A DNA stretch of 64,000 bases from Cryptococcus deneoformans JEC21 (Eukaryota; Basidiomycota; Tremellomycetes; Tremellales; Cryptococcaceae): NCBI RefSeq assembly GCF_000091045.1, contig NC_006683.1:232941-296940 (forward strand), given 5' to 3'. Below are positions 1 to 11,636 of this stretch, one piece after another; the stretch's first letter is position 1, and each line of letters starts with the position of its first letter. The notes beneath the pieces were generated by a model that was given only the letters and a program-made list of their open reading frames with translations, had not been told where the DNA came from and did not search any database. The position numbers and the translations under genes are program-made.

Positions 1-1255
1 CCAATATTATAAAGAATTGAAGCTTATAGCAGACGAGGCGTCTTTGTACGACCGACAGATTCGTTTATGGGGTCTAGAAGCTCAGAATCGGTATGTGACT
101 ATTCCAACAATGGAAGATCGTATGATAGTTGTATATTAATGCTATGCCAGAATGCGATCTTCCACAGTTCTTATTCTCTCCCTTCGATCTCTCGCCCATG
201 AAACTATCAAGAATCTCGTACTTGCTGGTATCGGTCGCTTAATCGTCGCCGACTCTGATGTTGTCACAGAAGAAGATTTAGGATCAGGGTTTCTTTTCCG
301 AGAAGAAGACAACGCAGTTGGAAAACTTAGAACGGATGCTGCTCTGGAACAGATTCAATCACTGAACCCACTTGTGACACTGAGCAAAATAGGTATGGAC
401 AGTTTTGAAGGAGAAGAGGACAAAGTTGCGGAAATATTAAAAAAGGAGGCTGTGGATGTCGTTGTTACGTGTGACTTAAGCGTGAAAGAAAATGTAAGCG
501 GGGAAGAATATTTGTACGACGTATGTTGACAAGGCTGTAGGAGAGGATCGATGCGGCTGCCAGAAAAGCCAGTTCATTGTTCTACGCTGCAGGAACGTAC
601 GGTTTCACAGGATACGTTTTTGCGGACTTGGGCGAGTCATATGAATACGTTGTCAAGTATGTCGAGTGCCATATAATCCCTAGTATAATGGTTGCTGACC
701 AAATGCAGCTCAATAGACGGATTATCAAAGAAAGTGCTCTCCTACCCTTCTTTTTCAACTGTGCTTGACAGGTCGAACTGGGCTAAACCCGGTGGTAGTC
801 CCTTCAAGGGATTATCCAGAAATGCGACAAGGTCGGCAGCACCTGCTACTATCCTTGGCATCACTGGTGAAGCAATCCAGAGTCTAAACTCGCATTACAA
901 ATGCTGACCAGAAACAGCCCTTTGGGAATATGAATCCCAGAACGGCCACCTCCCCGCTGAGGAATCTTCCCTTTCTGCTCTCACTTCCTCCGCCGAATCC
1001 ATCCGCACCGCTCTAGGAGTCAATTCTACCGCCGTCCCGTCCGTCGACTCTTCTTTACTGACCCATCTCGCTTCTCACGCCACTCACTTCTTCCCTCCTA
1101 CGCTCGCTATTCTCGGGGGTCTGCTTGCACAAGATGTCTTGCGAGCACTGAGTCGGAAAGATAAGCCTGTTGCCAACTTGTTGGCTGTCGACAGTATGAG
1201 TGGTGTTGGCACCGTTGGACGATGGAGCATGATGGACGCGAAGGACACTCAATAG
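1..1255 (+). CDS. AOS1: SUMO E1 activating enzyme subunit Aos1 (5' truncated)
   Basis: Regulatory half of the Aos1-Uba2 heterodimer that adenylates SUMO before transfer to Ubc9, acting in the nucleus. The visible part opens with YDRQIRLWGLEAQNR, the hallmark of Aos1/SAE1, followed by the ThiF/E1 Rossmann region (NLVLAGIGRLIVADSDVVTEEDL has the expected layout) and the later block NWAKPGGSPFKGLSRNATR. Exons by splice sites: <1-90, 151-493, 541-656, 709-866, 912-1255; phases agree across all junctions. The start codon lies left of the window. The stop is 69 bases from the stop of convergent MED31. UBA3 and UBA1 are less likely because of the Aos1-type N-terminal motif and the lack of a catalytic-cysteine domain. 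Confidence 0.9.
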
Positions 1256-1324
1256 AATTACAAACCATCATAAGGTACAATGCAGACCTGTATATCTCTA
1301 AGCTAAACATTCATTCTGTCCAGC

Positions 1325-2043
1325 TCATAATGCTTGACCGGCTCCAACATTGCCACTCCTGCTTTTCTTCTTTTTCCGCTTTCCTTTTGTTTCCTGTCCT
1401 CTTTCTGGTTCATCTTCTTCTTCGTCGTCGTCCAACGGGGCCATTGATACCGCCGGTTTTTCTTCTGACTGTTTATCTTCTGCAGGCTTCCCCACCCGCC
1501 TGCCCATAAGATTAATTGGTGACTCTCTATCATCAGCGGGATCACAACATACCAAGTAGCATGATGTCGACTTCCCACTCGCATCAACTCGGTAATGAAC
1601 CCCATGTCTCCTAGTCTTGATCTAAATAGCTCTGTCTGCAGGAGCGTCAAGTATACCAAACATGTGGGATATCTGCAGTTCCGTCAACTGCTAGTTCATA
1701 CATGGGACATGAACTGGTCAAAACGGGAACGCACATTATGAACCTAACATATTGTGGTTCTCTCCAGTACTCGAGATATTTCAAATAATTCAAAAAAGCA
1801 GGCTTCCCAAGGTATCCTTGTATGTGTAATTCGTGAAGGTATTGTGGATGTGCTAGGCATTGAATAAACTGCATCTTACATCAGCTTTCCAGAGCCCGAA
1901 ATAAACCGACGACTACCACAAGGACTTACCTCCAGCTCTGATTGGAATCTCACTAGATTGGCATGCTTTTCAGGTGTTCGAGCGGGTGCTTCAGAATCAT
2001 CTGGCAAGGGTGGTGGAGGAAGTATTGTTGGAAGGGCCTGCAT
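1325..2043 (-). CDS. MED31: Mediator complex subunit 31 (Soh1)
   Basis: Small conserved subunit of the Mediator middle module, which links activators to RNA polymerase II. Four exons (2043-1930, 1868-1735, 1672-1553, 1499-1325) give 180 residues; exon lengths sum to 543, a multiple of three. The Med31 fold signature is clear: FIQCLAHPQYLHELHIQGYL, then FLNYLKYLEYWREPQYVRFI, then IYPTCLVYLTLLQTELFR. A proline-rich N-terminus precedes it, and an acidic plus lysine-rich tail (DDDEEEDEPER, KGKRKKKK) follows. The start is the first ATG in frame with the LPPPPLPDDSEAPAR leader. It converges with AOS1. The fungal family is usually 120-160 residues, so the tail is a modest extension. Confidence 0.9.
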
Positions 2044-3031
2044 TGCGAGGCAGTAATTCTTGCTTCAGTACGGTTGTTGGTGGCTTGTGAGATTGGGGAG
2101 AGCAATCACTGGCCTACAGTACCAGAACTGAAGCAGGGGATTTGAAGTTGAATTCTTGACAGTGGACCGATAAGAATATTGAGGAAACTAGCGCTGCGAT
2201 TGCTAAAGTCAAACCGGAGTAGCGGGTGTTGCAGAGCTGAGACTAAAGCCGTTGGAGTTGAGGGACCCGATTGTACAGGCGAAAATGGAAGCCACAGATG
2301 GTCAAAAGATTCACGAAGTAGTAGGAACTAGGGACTGTGCTCTAGACTCAGTTTGTAGTCAATTGCTCTGGCCGTGCGAAGTATCGAGTACTCACGCAAA
2401 GTACAGAGACAAGATGTTCATTTGTCCTGCTTATTCGTTAGCCTGTGTCTGCGAGAACTGTGCAGCGGCGAGATGTGTCAATAGCTGCTTTAAGATGTCG
2501 TTCAACACTCCGTGGGTTCGAATCCCATTCTCCCTGTATTTGATTTGTTGCTGGCTTGCCAGCTTTGTCATACGGGGAAGAGTTTCTCCCCAGGTCCCAC
2601 AGCAAACAAAGCGGAAGCAAATTGCCTCTTTTACACACGTGAAGAGTTTCTCCCACGGCCACATCACACACGTCTCCCCCTCCTCTTCTCCCGGGCTTTT
2701 CCATCAATGAACAAATCATTCATATAAATACTGTTCGCTATCAAATATCGAGCGGATACGAGTAACCTGACGATGGATGCTCAACCAAACTAATCAGACA
2801 TAAAACTTACATCCAGTTCCTTGTCAACGACAGGGTCACGTTTGAATTAAAGATTACGTATTTTGTGGTTCGGATAATAATTCCAAGTGGAACGAACATC
2901 ACGCGCGTCATCTTTCGAATAAGAAGTTTCCAGCCGCGCAAAAGTTCGAATGAAGCTCCATCCGTATTTGTTATCCTATTTTTCTATCTATTTTTCTATT
3001 ACGTCGAGACGGGAAGTTCAAACCATTTGAT
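2044..3031. other. Intergenic region between MED31 and the CHCHD5-like gene
   Basis: About 990 bp separating two divergent genes. No convincing protein-coding exon is seen. The only recognisable element is the tRNA-Leu-like stretch at 2451-2535; the long frame at 2252-2710 simply runs through it. Confidence 0.5.
2451..2535 (+). tRNA. Degenerate tRNA-Leu(TAA)-like element, probably a pseudogene
   Basis: A perfect T-arm core (GTGGGTTCGAATCCCAT) at about 2511-2527 is followed by TTCTCCC. That pairs with GCGAGAA at 2451-2457 with one mismatch, giving an 84-base body, the length of a type II (Leu/Ser) tRNA. GCTTTAAGA at about 2490 resembles the anticodon loop of tRNA-Leu(TAA). However, the anticodon stem does not pair, the D-arm carries extra bases, and no run of four T follows. 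On the other strand the frame reads a WDSNPR-type peptide, a well-known artefact of translating tRNA genes backwards. I read it as a decayed tRNA gene or tRNA-derived repeat; a divergent functional tRNA is not excluded. Confidence 0.4.
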
Positions 3032-3561
3032 ATGGACCTCTCATATAATGTCGTAGCTGCCAGTGAGTTCATATCACACTGATGAACCTCTTCCGAGCTG
3101 AATAGTTGAGCAGACTGTGCTACGCAGATGGCCAAGTACCAAGAGGTCCGTTGTCGAGACCTCGGTGGAAGTGCCTCCCCAAAAGATTACAATGGTGTTG
3201 ACATAGGCGTCTCGTAGTGTGTTTTAAAGAACCAGGCTGGTGACTGGAATCAAATATGTCGACCTGAAGGTCGTGCTCTCGCTGCTTGTGCCGACGCTGC
3301 GTGAGTATCCCGTCGCTTTTATTGCTACTTTGCGACATTTACCAACAATCGGACTATAGTGTTCCGCACCTTGCTGAACTCAAAGCTTCTTGCGCGGAGC
3401 AGATAGCTACCTATCGACAATGTCTTGAAAAGCACTCCTCTCAACCCGACGAGGTTATCTCAAAGAACTGCGGTGGATTGATGAAGACGCTATGGGAGTG
3501 CACCGAAAAGACTGTCGCTGACATTGAGAAGCGCGAAGCTGGGGAGAAGAAGTTGATCTAG
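3032..3561 (+). CDS. CHCHD5-like double twin-CX9C mitochondrial protein
   Basis: Four exons (3032-3062, 3114-3145, 3218-3300, 3360-3561) encode 115 residues; lengths sum to 348. The protein holds two CHCH domains, each with two CX9C motifs: CATQMAKYQEC with CRPEGRALAAC, then CAEQIATYRQC with CGGLMKTLWEC. Four CX9C motifs in a protein of about 110 residues is the architecture of human CHCHD5, an intermembrane-space protein oxidised by the Mia40 relay. The splice model is supported strongly because each intron removal restores exact nine-residue cysteine spacing. The second intron (3146-3217) uses donor GTCCGT. The molecular role of this family is poorly known. It lies divergent from MED31. Confidence 0.82.
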
Positions 3562-4260
3562 AAGCAAACGTATGCGTGGTCACTGTTTTGGGAGAATGGA
3601 GAAGGCCTATCGCATCAGTCTTGTCTGCATGAGATTGCATATCGCATCAAACTTATGGCCAACTCCTTGCTCTCGATGTGTTCGAAATCTTCTCGAATAT
3701 GTCGGCTTGGAATCCCGTCTTATCAGAACAAAAACGACATCAAAACTCTCAGCAATAATCGATGGCTGCTTAATCCGGGATTATCCGGATAACGACCCCA
3801 TTGTCTTCCTTCACCTCGTCTCAAAGGATTGTCATCGCATCCATTCAACCAAACTACTCATCGCCGAACTAACGAACGCTTACGACATCTGAACCTCCAT
3901 GTAAGCGAGACCACTTGTCTATGGAGGGCGGCCACTTCTTCTCTTCATGCCTCAACATCCGTCCGCTTCATTGACTATTTTATCACAACTAATAATCCTG
4001 TTTCATCCTTTCCGATGACCGTCCTGCGCTCTCGAGCTCAGATATGTTTCACATCTGGTCCCCACATTCGTCAGCGATATACATAGGCGGTAGGGGCATC
4101 TTCGTACCACGATCCGTGACTTGAGAGTAAAAAGCAAGCCCCTTTCTTGGTAGCCTCTACGTTTACCTTGATGGCGTGATACGAATGATATCCGGTCGAC
4201 TTATCGTGAGATGGTTGCATATAAAGAGCAGCAGGCCGGATTGTTAACTGTTAAAAAATT
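3562..4260. other. Intergenic region
   Basis: About 700 bp with short frames only and no recognised protein. Near its right end a TATA-like TATAAAG (about 4221) sits some 40 bp before the ATG at 4261. Confidence 0.4.
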
Positions 4261-5026
4261 ATGAGACTCGCCACCAGTATTTCACTCGAACTGTCAAGAA
4301 GATTTGCAACAACCACTCGCATACGCAACCTACGCACCTGAATGTTCTCAGATAACTTTTATCCTTCGCCACCATTAACAACTATGCAGAATGACCCTCC
4401 AATTTTGGACCCGCTCGCCACAAAAATGTCGAGCCTCAACTGAAAACCTCAAAAATTGTCGCCGATTATCTCCTGAAAAGCGACTGGACTGCTTGATAAA
4501 GACCATTTCCTCAGTACTCGCTGCATACTCAAAGGTGCCAACAGCTTCATCCCTCCATATTTCCGTCCTCACGGGGTTTTATCAGCGAGCAACAACGCTG
4601 TCTCCGTCAGTAGCGCAATACCACCCTTTGCCGCCGGGCCGACAATTCTTCGGTCGGTCCCCCTCACTTATTTCGCTATCATCCCTTTCTCTCTTCCAGA
4701 ACCATCTGCACAGTGGCAGCCCATCTACATCGCATTCATGCGTCAACACCCTTACGAGCCTGCAACATGGTAGTAGTTCCTCTGCGGGGTCTACTGCAAC
4801 AGATTGCTCTTTGATGGGGGAAGAGGTCGTTGCGCTGGAGAAGGATTGGTGGTCCAATGAGGTTGTTGTTGCGTAGTATGGTCCGCGACCTGAGATCCGT
4901 CCTCCGAAGGGAGAGTATTCGAGGAAGAGAGGTGGGCGAGGAAAAAGCGGAACGAAATTTGTGCATTTTGAGAAGACACGCAAGATTGAGAAGGACGTGG
5001 AACACGTCGGTTGGGGAGATGAGTAA
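4261..5026 (+). CDS. Unresolved multi-exon gene, possible mitochondrial protein
   Basis: The ATG at 4261 opens with a basic, hydroxylated, acid-poor leader (MRLATSISLELSRRFATTTR) typical of a mitochondrial presequence, about 40 bp after a TATA-like site. Coding-like stretches follow in different frames: PQLKTSKIVADYLLKSDWTA near 4440-4495, QWQPIYIAFMRQHPYEPATW near 4701-4770, EEVVALEKDWWSNE near 4818-4860, and a basic C-terminus from about 4877 ending HVGWGDE at the TAA at 5024-5026. I could not find a splice model joining all pieces; one junction near the A-run at about 4423 looks like a one-base frameshift. Either the gene has unusual introns or it is damaged. No family recognised. Confidence 0.4.
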
Positions 5027-5272
5027 ATTAACCGTTTTAGACCTAGTCCCCTTGTAATTTTCAGTAATTTTTAGCGTTCCGAAATACTTAAACCATTGAC
5101 TTGTACTATTGAACTCTATAACCCTATCAATGCAGTACTATCATGTTCATGAAAAGTATTGCACCTCCAGACCAATGCTCCTGATGGGATGTTGTCTTCC
5201 TGTGAGGTCTGCTAATACTCCGGCAGATACCAAGCAGTTCCTAATTCTCGCCTCGTACAAGAGTGCGAATTG

Positions 5273-7023
5273 CTAGAGACCGTCAGCACCTCCACTTGAC
5301 TTGATAATTGCTAAACCCACCCAGTTACCCGATAATCTGGCCTTTAGTACTCCATCCCTCTCATCATCAAGGTCTTGCTGCGGTTGCAACCTTGGCGATA
5401 TCTGTTGCGCCAATTCCCCAGCATTGACATCTGTCATTACAGGTATTGGAGAGTAGAGCTCCTTCTCAGCATGCACGTCTTCTCCTATCTCATCCCTCAA
5501 GGTGACTTGCCGCAAAGACGCCCGCTGGGCCATTTTTTCCGTCAATTCTCTGTTCTCTTCGATGCCGGTCACCACAGGATCTCGAGATTCTGCATCAAGT
5601 TGAGGCTCCGCATCCGTAGTAAGTCCCCGCTTACCACGCCGTCTGCCGATCCACCATTCACCGCCGACGCTGAGATCGCTTTCGTATGAGTAGACATTGA
5701 CGCCAAACCGAGTGGCTAGAGCAACCGTGGGTGAAACTTGGGCAGAGTAGGCGGATGAAAGGAAGCCAATGAGGGGGTTGTAGAGAAGAGTGAGAGTAGT
5801 AGGAGGCGATGGGACAGGCGCGTTGAGGGGAAGGGGTAATGTTGGAGGTACAGTTGTGAATCTCAATCCAGTTGAAACTAAGGAGGATCAGCATACAACA
5901 TATCTGACATCCAAGCCAACTAACTGCCAAAGCTTCTCTGTTTAGCAGAAAAATACACCTCTCCACCAGCAGAAAACCGGCCCTTCAATCCGCCCTCCAT
6001 CATTTCCTCCTCATCAATCCTCTTTCCCTCTCTTTCTCTTCTCTCTTTTTTGTCAACCTCGCTCTCCTCGTCGCCATGCCACCCAAAGTTATACAGAGTC
6101 CTCAAGCCGACCATTCCGTCTTGCACTGAATACGTGTACTCTCCACAATATCGACCGGTGTCATGCTGCAATGAGATGAAGACATTTCCCGGTGTTGGTG
6201 ACGGGGCTGGTGTTGATGGTTCAGACGGTTGGCGAGTGTGCGAAGGAGGTGTTTGAGGAGGTGTAGGTCGAGTAGATGTCGGATGTGCAGGTTGAGATAG
6301 GAAAGCGAGGTGCGCTTGAAGAGTTGGTGTGAGTCGAGTGGTTGCTAGACCGGATAGGTGGAGAGAAGGGAGATGTAGTCTAGAGTACAAAAGGTAATCT
6401 GGACATAGTTAATACGACCGTTCCATTTGAGACACCCTCAATCACCTTACCTCTGCCTTCGATTCTCTTTCCTCCAAGCCACACTTCATCCTTTGGCTGT
6501 GGTCTCTTTGGTGGTGGGAAAACTCTGAATCTCTCAATAACATTTTTGAAGGCAGTCGCTCGACCAGATCCGATCTACTTCCAGTCAATGCAGTTCTTTT
6601 ACATCGTGATTCAAAACTTGCCTCATCCAGTGGCATCGAGGTTGTGATGTACGATATTGAACCATTAAGTTGTGGGAGCGCATCGAGAGCATATGAAGTG
6701 AAAAATATAGGTGTTGGCGAGTTGGCGAGCTGTAAAATGAGTGATTGCGGTAGTTGGAAATCTCTGTGACCCGCTTTAGCACCGAACGAACCAACTCTAA
6801 TCTCCACCTGTGAAACCTACAGTAAAGCTGTTCCAGCCGTCAGCACTATACATTAATTCAGGAAATATGATAACATACCACTGGATGTTCGCGTGAGAGA
6901 ACTATACAAGTTGTCTTCATTCCATCCAATCGCAGCGTAATAATTGCGTAGAATCTATCATGCTCCGTCAGACGCTGTTGTCATTTGGTTGTGCACGCTC
7001 ACAAAGGCGGAGAAGCCGATCAT
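5273..7023 (-). CDS. MDM10: Mdm10, ERMES / SAM beta-barrel subunit
   Basis: Mitochondrial outer-membrane beta-barrel that is part of the ER-mitochondria tether ERMES and associates with the SAM assembly machinery. Seven exons (7023-7003, 6954-6879, 6827-6821, 6763-6622, 6574-6451, 6398-5925, 5877-5273) sum to 1449 bases, 482 residues. Family marks: [20 protein letters not shown] at the N-terminus, [27 protein letters not shown] then [13 protein letters not shown], and [20 protein letters not shown] with the C-terminal strands after it. The third exon is only seven bases, and the intron after exon 4 is GC-AG (GCAAGT...TAG). A charged insertion ([20 protein letters not shown]) sits between late strands. 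The start is fixed by alignment of the N-terminal motif. Confidence 0.88.
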
Positions 7024-7478
7024 GATGGGCCTGTGAGGCCTAATAATTTAAAGATAGACGAGAGAAATCAAGTGAGAAATGGAACTGATCGGAAAACTTT
7101 GATGAAGATGAGCTTTAGTCACGTATTTTCGAGTCGCTGCAACTGACGAAGTGGAGGTCGTCCACCGCGAGGGACAGTCCCGGACTACGAGTACTATTTA
7201 GGTGTTTGTGTGCTCGAATCCTATGCTGCAGAATAAATCGACAGCGAATAAATGGATTTTGGGCTGGATGCACATAGTAAGCATATACCAAATGGAAGAT
7301 ACCACAGGGGAGATATGCATCAAGCATATGTGTATGTATTATACAAGATGTTACTAAGAAAAACTAAACGCCCAAAAAAAGTTCTAATGAGTGACAACAG
7401 TTGGTACTACGAGTATCCAAGACGGCTTCTGAGATAAACAAGTCTCAGATAAAAGTTGATAGTACAACTGAACGCTTC
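7024..7478. other. Intergenic region
   Basis: About 455 bp between the MDM10 promoter side and the 3' end of the first secreted beta-barrel gene. I see no gene or repeat in it. Confidence 0.4.
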
Positions 7479-7992
7479 TTATTCGGAAGTGCGGGGAAGG
7501 AAGTTCCAAGAGATGGGGAAGATACCCTGGTCGTAGTCGCCGTTGTTGAGGGCACCGAAAAGAGCGGGGGACATGTCAAGATCACCATCGCTGCACCCAG
7601 GGCACAAGTCAACGACCTTAGCGATCTCCTGATTGCCGTTCTGTTTGATGTCAGCGATGAGAAAGATAACGACGGAAAGATAGCAGAACTGACCTGCTCG
7701 TTGGTGATGCGAACGGATTGGCCACAGTTGTGGTCGGGGTTGAGGCCGTACTGAGGCCCGTTGAGGGCGACGACGAACTCCTCGTCGGTGTTCTGCCAGC
7801 CACAGGCACCAATACCAACAGAAGGGCTGTAGAATGTAGCCCTAGAAGGTGAAGTCAGCAAAAATGTACCTTGATAATATGAGGATGAAATACTTACTTG
7901 CCAGTGTGGGTGATCCTCTTCTCAGCAGACTCGACGGGAGCAGAAAGCACGGCAGTGGCAGCGAAAAGAGCAACGAAGATCTTGGTGAACAT
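7479..7992 (-). CDS. Secreted double-psi beta-barrel (barwin/RlpA-like) protein 1
   Basis: Three exons (7992-7898, 7841-7694, 7640-7479) encode 134 residues. A signal peptide (MFTKIFVALFAATAVLSAPV) is followed by SAEKR, a likely Kex2 dibasic site. The mature part has the fungal DPBB pattern: ATFYSPSVGIGACGW, VVALNGPQYG, then VVDLCPGCSDGDLDMSPALF, with four cysteines that fit two disulfides. This fold is shared by barwin, expansin domain 1 and RlpA; small fungal members of this type are secreted and often abundant, with roles linked to carbohydrate binding or cell-wall interaction. Catalysis is not implied. A TATATAA box lies about 155 bp upstream. It is paralogous to the gene at 11637-12131, same strand. 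Confidence 0.85.
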
Positions 7993-10900
7993 CTTGAATT
8001 TTGTGGTTTTGGTTGTTTTGGTTGCGTGAAGCAGTGGTAGTTTCAAGCGAATGACTGTAGCCTCTAGCTAGCTTTTGTTTTTGAGAGTTGAGGTAGGTTT
8101 GAAACTTGTGGGTTGATGAGATTCCAAGATGCTGAATGGCATCCTTATATATCTTTCGAGAGCACCACCCATGTTGGGAAAACTATTTTTGAGGCCCGAT
8201 CATTCTTTTTTCAAACTTGGACGCGACCACAGTAGGACCGCAAATGGAGCATCGAACACGTTATTCTGAATCTCGAGAGGCCGGCAGCCAGTCGTCTATT
8301 TTTTGCTGTCTGCAGGCCGATGGAAAAAGTCCCCTTCAACCCCCATAATAAAATAAGCTTATATGATGATCTGGAAGATTACAGGCAGATAAAATGTGGT
8401 TACATAACCACCCCAGATTTATTTTTCCCCGTTTCGGTGGAAGGTGAGGCGTGGATCCCTTACCATTGTGAGGGCAGCTCCCAGATTGAGAAGAGCCCGA
8501 AGATCAAAGCCCCAGACCGACAATGAGGTGAAAGAGCAGAGCAGTTGCGTGGATTTTGGAGTATACCCTGGAGGGTAATAATGAAGGAGAAAGTGATGAT
8601 AGGCGGTAACAACAACGAGCATAAAACTCGGGAGAACGCCGAGAGCGCGGCGGGCAGGGGTGCATGAAGGTGAAATTAATGATCGGACTTTTTTTATTTT
8701 GGTCAGGCACGAGTCTGGAGGACCCAGGACCCAAACCAGCCAGCACATACCAATTTTCCGAAGGAAATGCATCACAGTCAAAGAGCAGAGGTCCCAGGGA
8801 CACGGGAGATAAACGGTTAACGGATTAACATTAACATAAAAGGGACCGGACAGTCATTTGGACATATGGCATGGGGTCCGCATGTAGCGGATCCTCGCCG
8901 CTGCTGCATCATAACATATCGTATGCCCATCATGCGTCACGGAACACAACTCCACTTCGCGCAACGAGATGAATCACGAGTGCAAGCGGGCCAGCAATTA
9001 GGGGCAAGCAACAAGGACCCCCCCACCATGTCTCTTCATCTTACTTCCCATTGCTCAGTCCTCAACAGGTCACTGGGAACAACAATGAGATCAGTAATAG
9101 GCCATGAATCGGCCTTAAAATTCGGATCGGGATTTTAGATTGAAGAGACGGGTTGAAGGTGACGAAGAATGAAATTTTTAGGGACCCTCTTTCAGACATG
9201 GCAGCCCATATGAGATCTTATCGGCATGGTGTGCCTGAAAAGGCCGAGCGTGGCAGCTGATAATTGGCAGGATAGGAGAGAAAGAGATTTTTGTTCCTAA
9301 AGTTGAGGGTCCTTACCGGCATAAATACCGTTTCTTGCCATCCTTTGCCCGGTCAGGGAGCCGTGGATCTAGAACATGGCGGCAGAATCTGTGAATGTAT
9401 TACATATGGGAAACGCATGCATTACTCCGACGACCATTATGGCGGCCGATGTGCCGATCAACTTCCTAATTTTTGAATTTCCTCTGATCTCCAAAATCCA
9501 TAGAGCAGACGATGAATGATGTGATGGCATGATGTTATATCCTGTTGTTTCCGCAGGCTGACATGTACTTCATATTTATTATGGCATCGTTTGGTAGCGA
9601 TTGATTGTTGGGTGACGGCTGCCTTCTGCTGGCCGAAGAATGGCGTCTTTCGTGAATGAACTTAACCAATAGCTGCTAGCACTATTATATAACAATAATT
9701 TGCGCGTTGCATGGTGCGTGTTGACCCCTCGTGGCTACTATTGTACTGCTATACGTCCTTGTATATGTCCATATAATTAGTTCTCTGCTACCTTGTGACC
9801 CTCAAAAAAGAGGACGACGTCTCCTCCGATATCTTTTCTTCTTAGCCCTTTTTGCCCTATTTGAGCTTTGTCTTGTTGAAGTCGTCTTCCGTCTCCCAAC
9901 ATAGCGCAATATGCCAAGTTCATCTTCTTGCGCTCGTCATGCCTCATCATGTTTAGACGCTTCTTTCGTTCTTGGCGATTCTACCCCACCTTCGCCTTCG
10001 TGGAGTAAGGCCGGAATCAAAGGGGCGGCCCTATATCGAATCGACTTCGTTCTTTCTTCCTTTATTCCTTTATTCTCCTCATATTACCATTGCTCGAGTC
10101 CATGATTGAGGCATGCCTTGAATGAAACAACAAGTTGTATATGTCATCTGCCATGCGTAACAACAAGTTCCCCATCAGGTGTTTGACTTCACAGGCATAT
10201 ACTACTGAAGCATGTACTCGTCTTGAAAAAAGGGAAGAAGCCACCTCGTCTTCTTGTTGCGCAAATAACGGAGATGGAGCTTGCAGCAGCAGTGCGTAAT
10301 ACCTCAAGGGGATAATCTCACAACAATGCACCTGAGGTTGCAGTGACGTCCCTCTTCCGTTGTTTGCTCTTCATCCATGAAAGAATGGAAAGGCAAGGTG
10401 GTACAGAATACAGAGACGTGTGCATGGCAAGAGCTATCTAGAAGAAAGAAAAAAGGCGGCCGCGCAGACTACTATAAAATCCAGGAAATCTTTTTCAGCG
10501 TACGCACGTAGGAGGATACGGAAAATGGAACGCTATTGTCTGTTTATGATCCGGACCGCCTGTTGTATGCTGGATCTGGCTACATTGACTTTCCGAGTCC
10601 CGAAGTAGAGTCGCCGCATGGATCAGCGACGACGACGACTTCCTTCTTAATCTCGTGGTTTCAAAAATTTGGAGGAGCTTCTTGATAAGATGTGTCATTA
10701 TGAATGGAATAAAGGTGAAGTAAAAATAAGACCGAGGTCCGTATAATTGACGGCGACCAAAGTGCTAAATACCATGATGCACATGTGCAAGTGCTGTATC
10801 GTATCGCCGCGTAGGAGTAACTACCGACGGTACAGGTCCGTTGATGATATAATTCTCCTCTCTGGACCTCTGGACCTTCCCCTCGGCTCTTATGTATGGA

Positions 10901-11636
10901 GTATGTATGCATATAATAGTGACATGCACATCAATGGGGGGATGGTGTATCCCATTGTTTACCACACAGCAAATGATACGCAGGCTGTTTATCGCGATAT
11001 TACAGCAGACCGACTACCAAGCGCAAGATCAATATTATGCGTTATTCTCGGTGGTGACCTGAGAAAGCTGGGGACTTCGGCTGCCAGCTTGGAGGCATCA
11101 TCGTCTTGCATCTCGTGCGTAGTAGTATTATACGAATACTGAGTAGTAGTATCTTTGGTCATAAGCGCTGATGATCATCATAGGGCTTGTCCACAAGAGT
11201 AGTTACAACTTACGAAATCATATGGTACCCTTCTCATACCCCGAGCATCCGGCGATAATGAGATACTTGACAAAACGGGGATGTGCTGCAATACTTCGTA
11301 TTTTATGTGAGGACCTTCCTTAGCGATCGATTTGCGGCGTTTATGTTATCATTGTGTATGAGCTTAGGTCAAAGAGCGAATGTGTTATAGAAGATCGTAA
11401 TCATTCATTGGGCATCATAAAAACGATTCAATCGTCGTTACAAAGAGTGTGATATGTATTCAATACAAGAGCAAATGTATATGTATCGTCATACCTCCTG
11501 GGAGAGACGCAAGAGTATGAAGTGCGGTGCCAGACCTATAAAGAAAATCCTAAATGCCCAAAGAGAAACGACATGAAAGAAGACAATGAAATGCGAGGGT
11601 CAAGAATAAAGGGGAAGTAAAGCATCGCTAATTAAC
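7993..11636. other. Long gene-free spacer between the two beta-barrel paralogs
   Basis: About 3.6 kb, by far the longest gap here. It contains only short frames in all six readings, no family motif, no tRNA signature and no clear terminal repeats. The right half is rich in short ATG-less frames and AT-rich runs. The first 200 bp hold the promoter of the 7479-7992 gene, including the TATATAA at about 8144-8152. It could hold an unspliced long non-coding RNA or relics too decayed to recognise. Confidence 0.4.
8144..8152 (-). promoter_or_regulatory. TATA box of secreted beta-barrel gene 1
   Basis: TATATAAGG on the minus strand, about 155 bp upstream of the ATG at 7992. The paralog at 12131 has a TATAAAA at nearly the same distance (about 12296-12302), which supports both as core promoter elements of strongly expressed genes. 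Confidence 0.5.
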
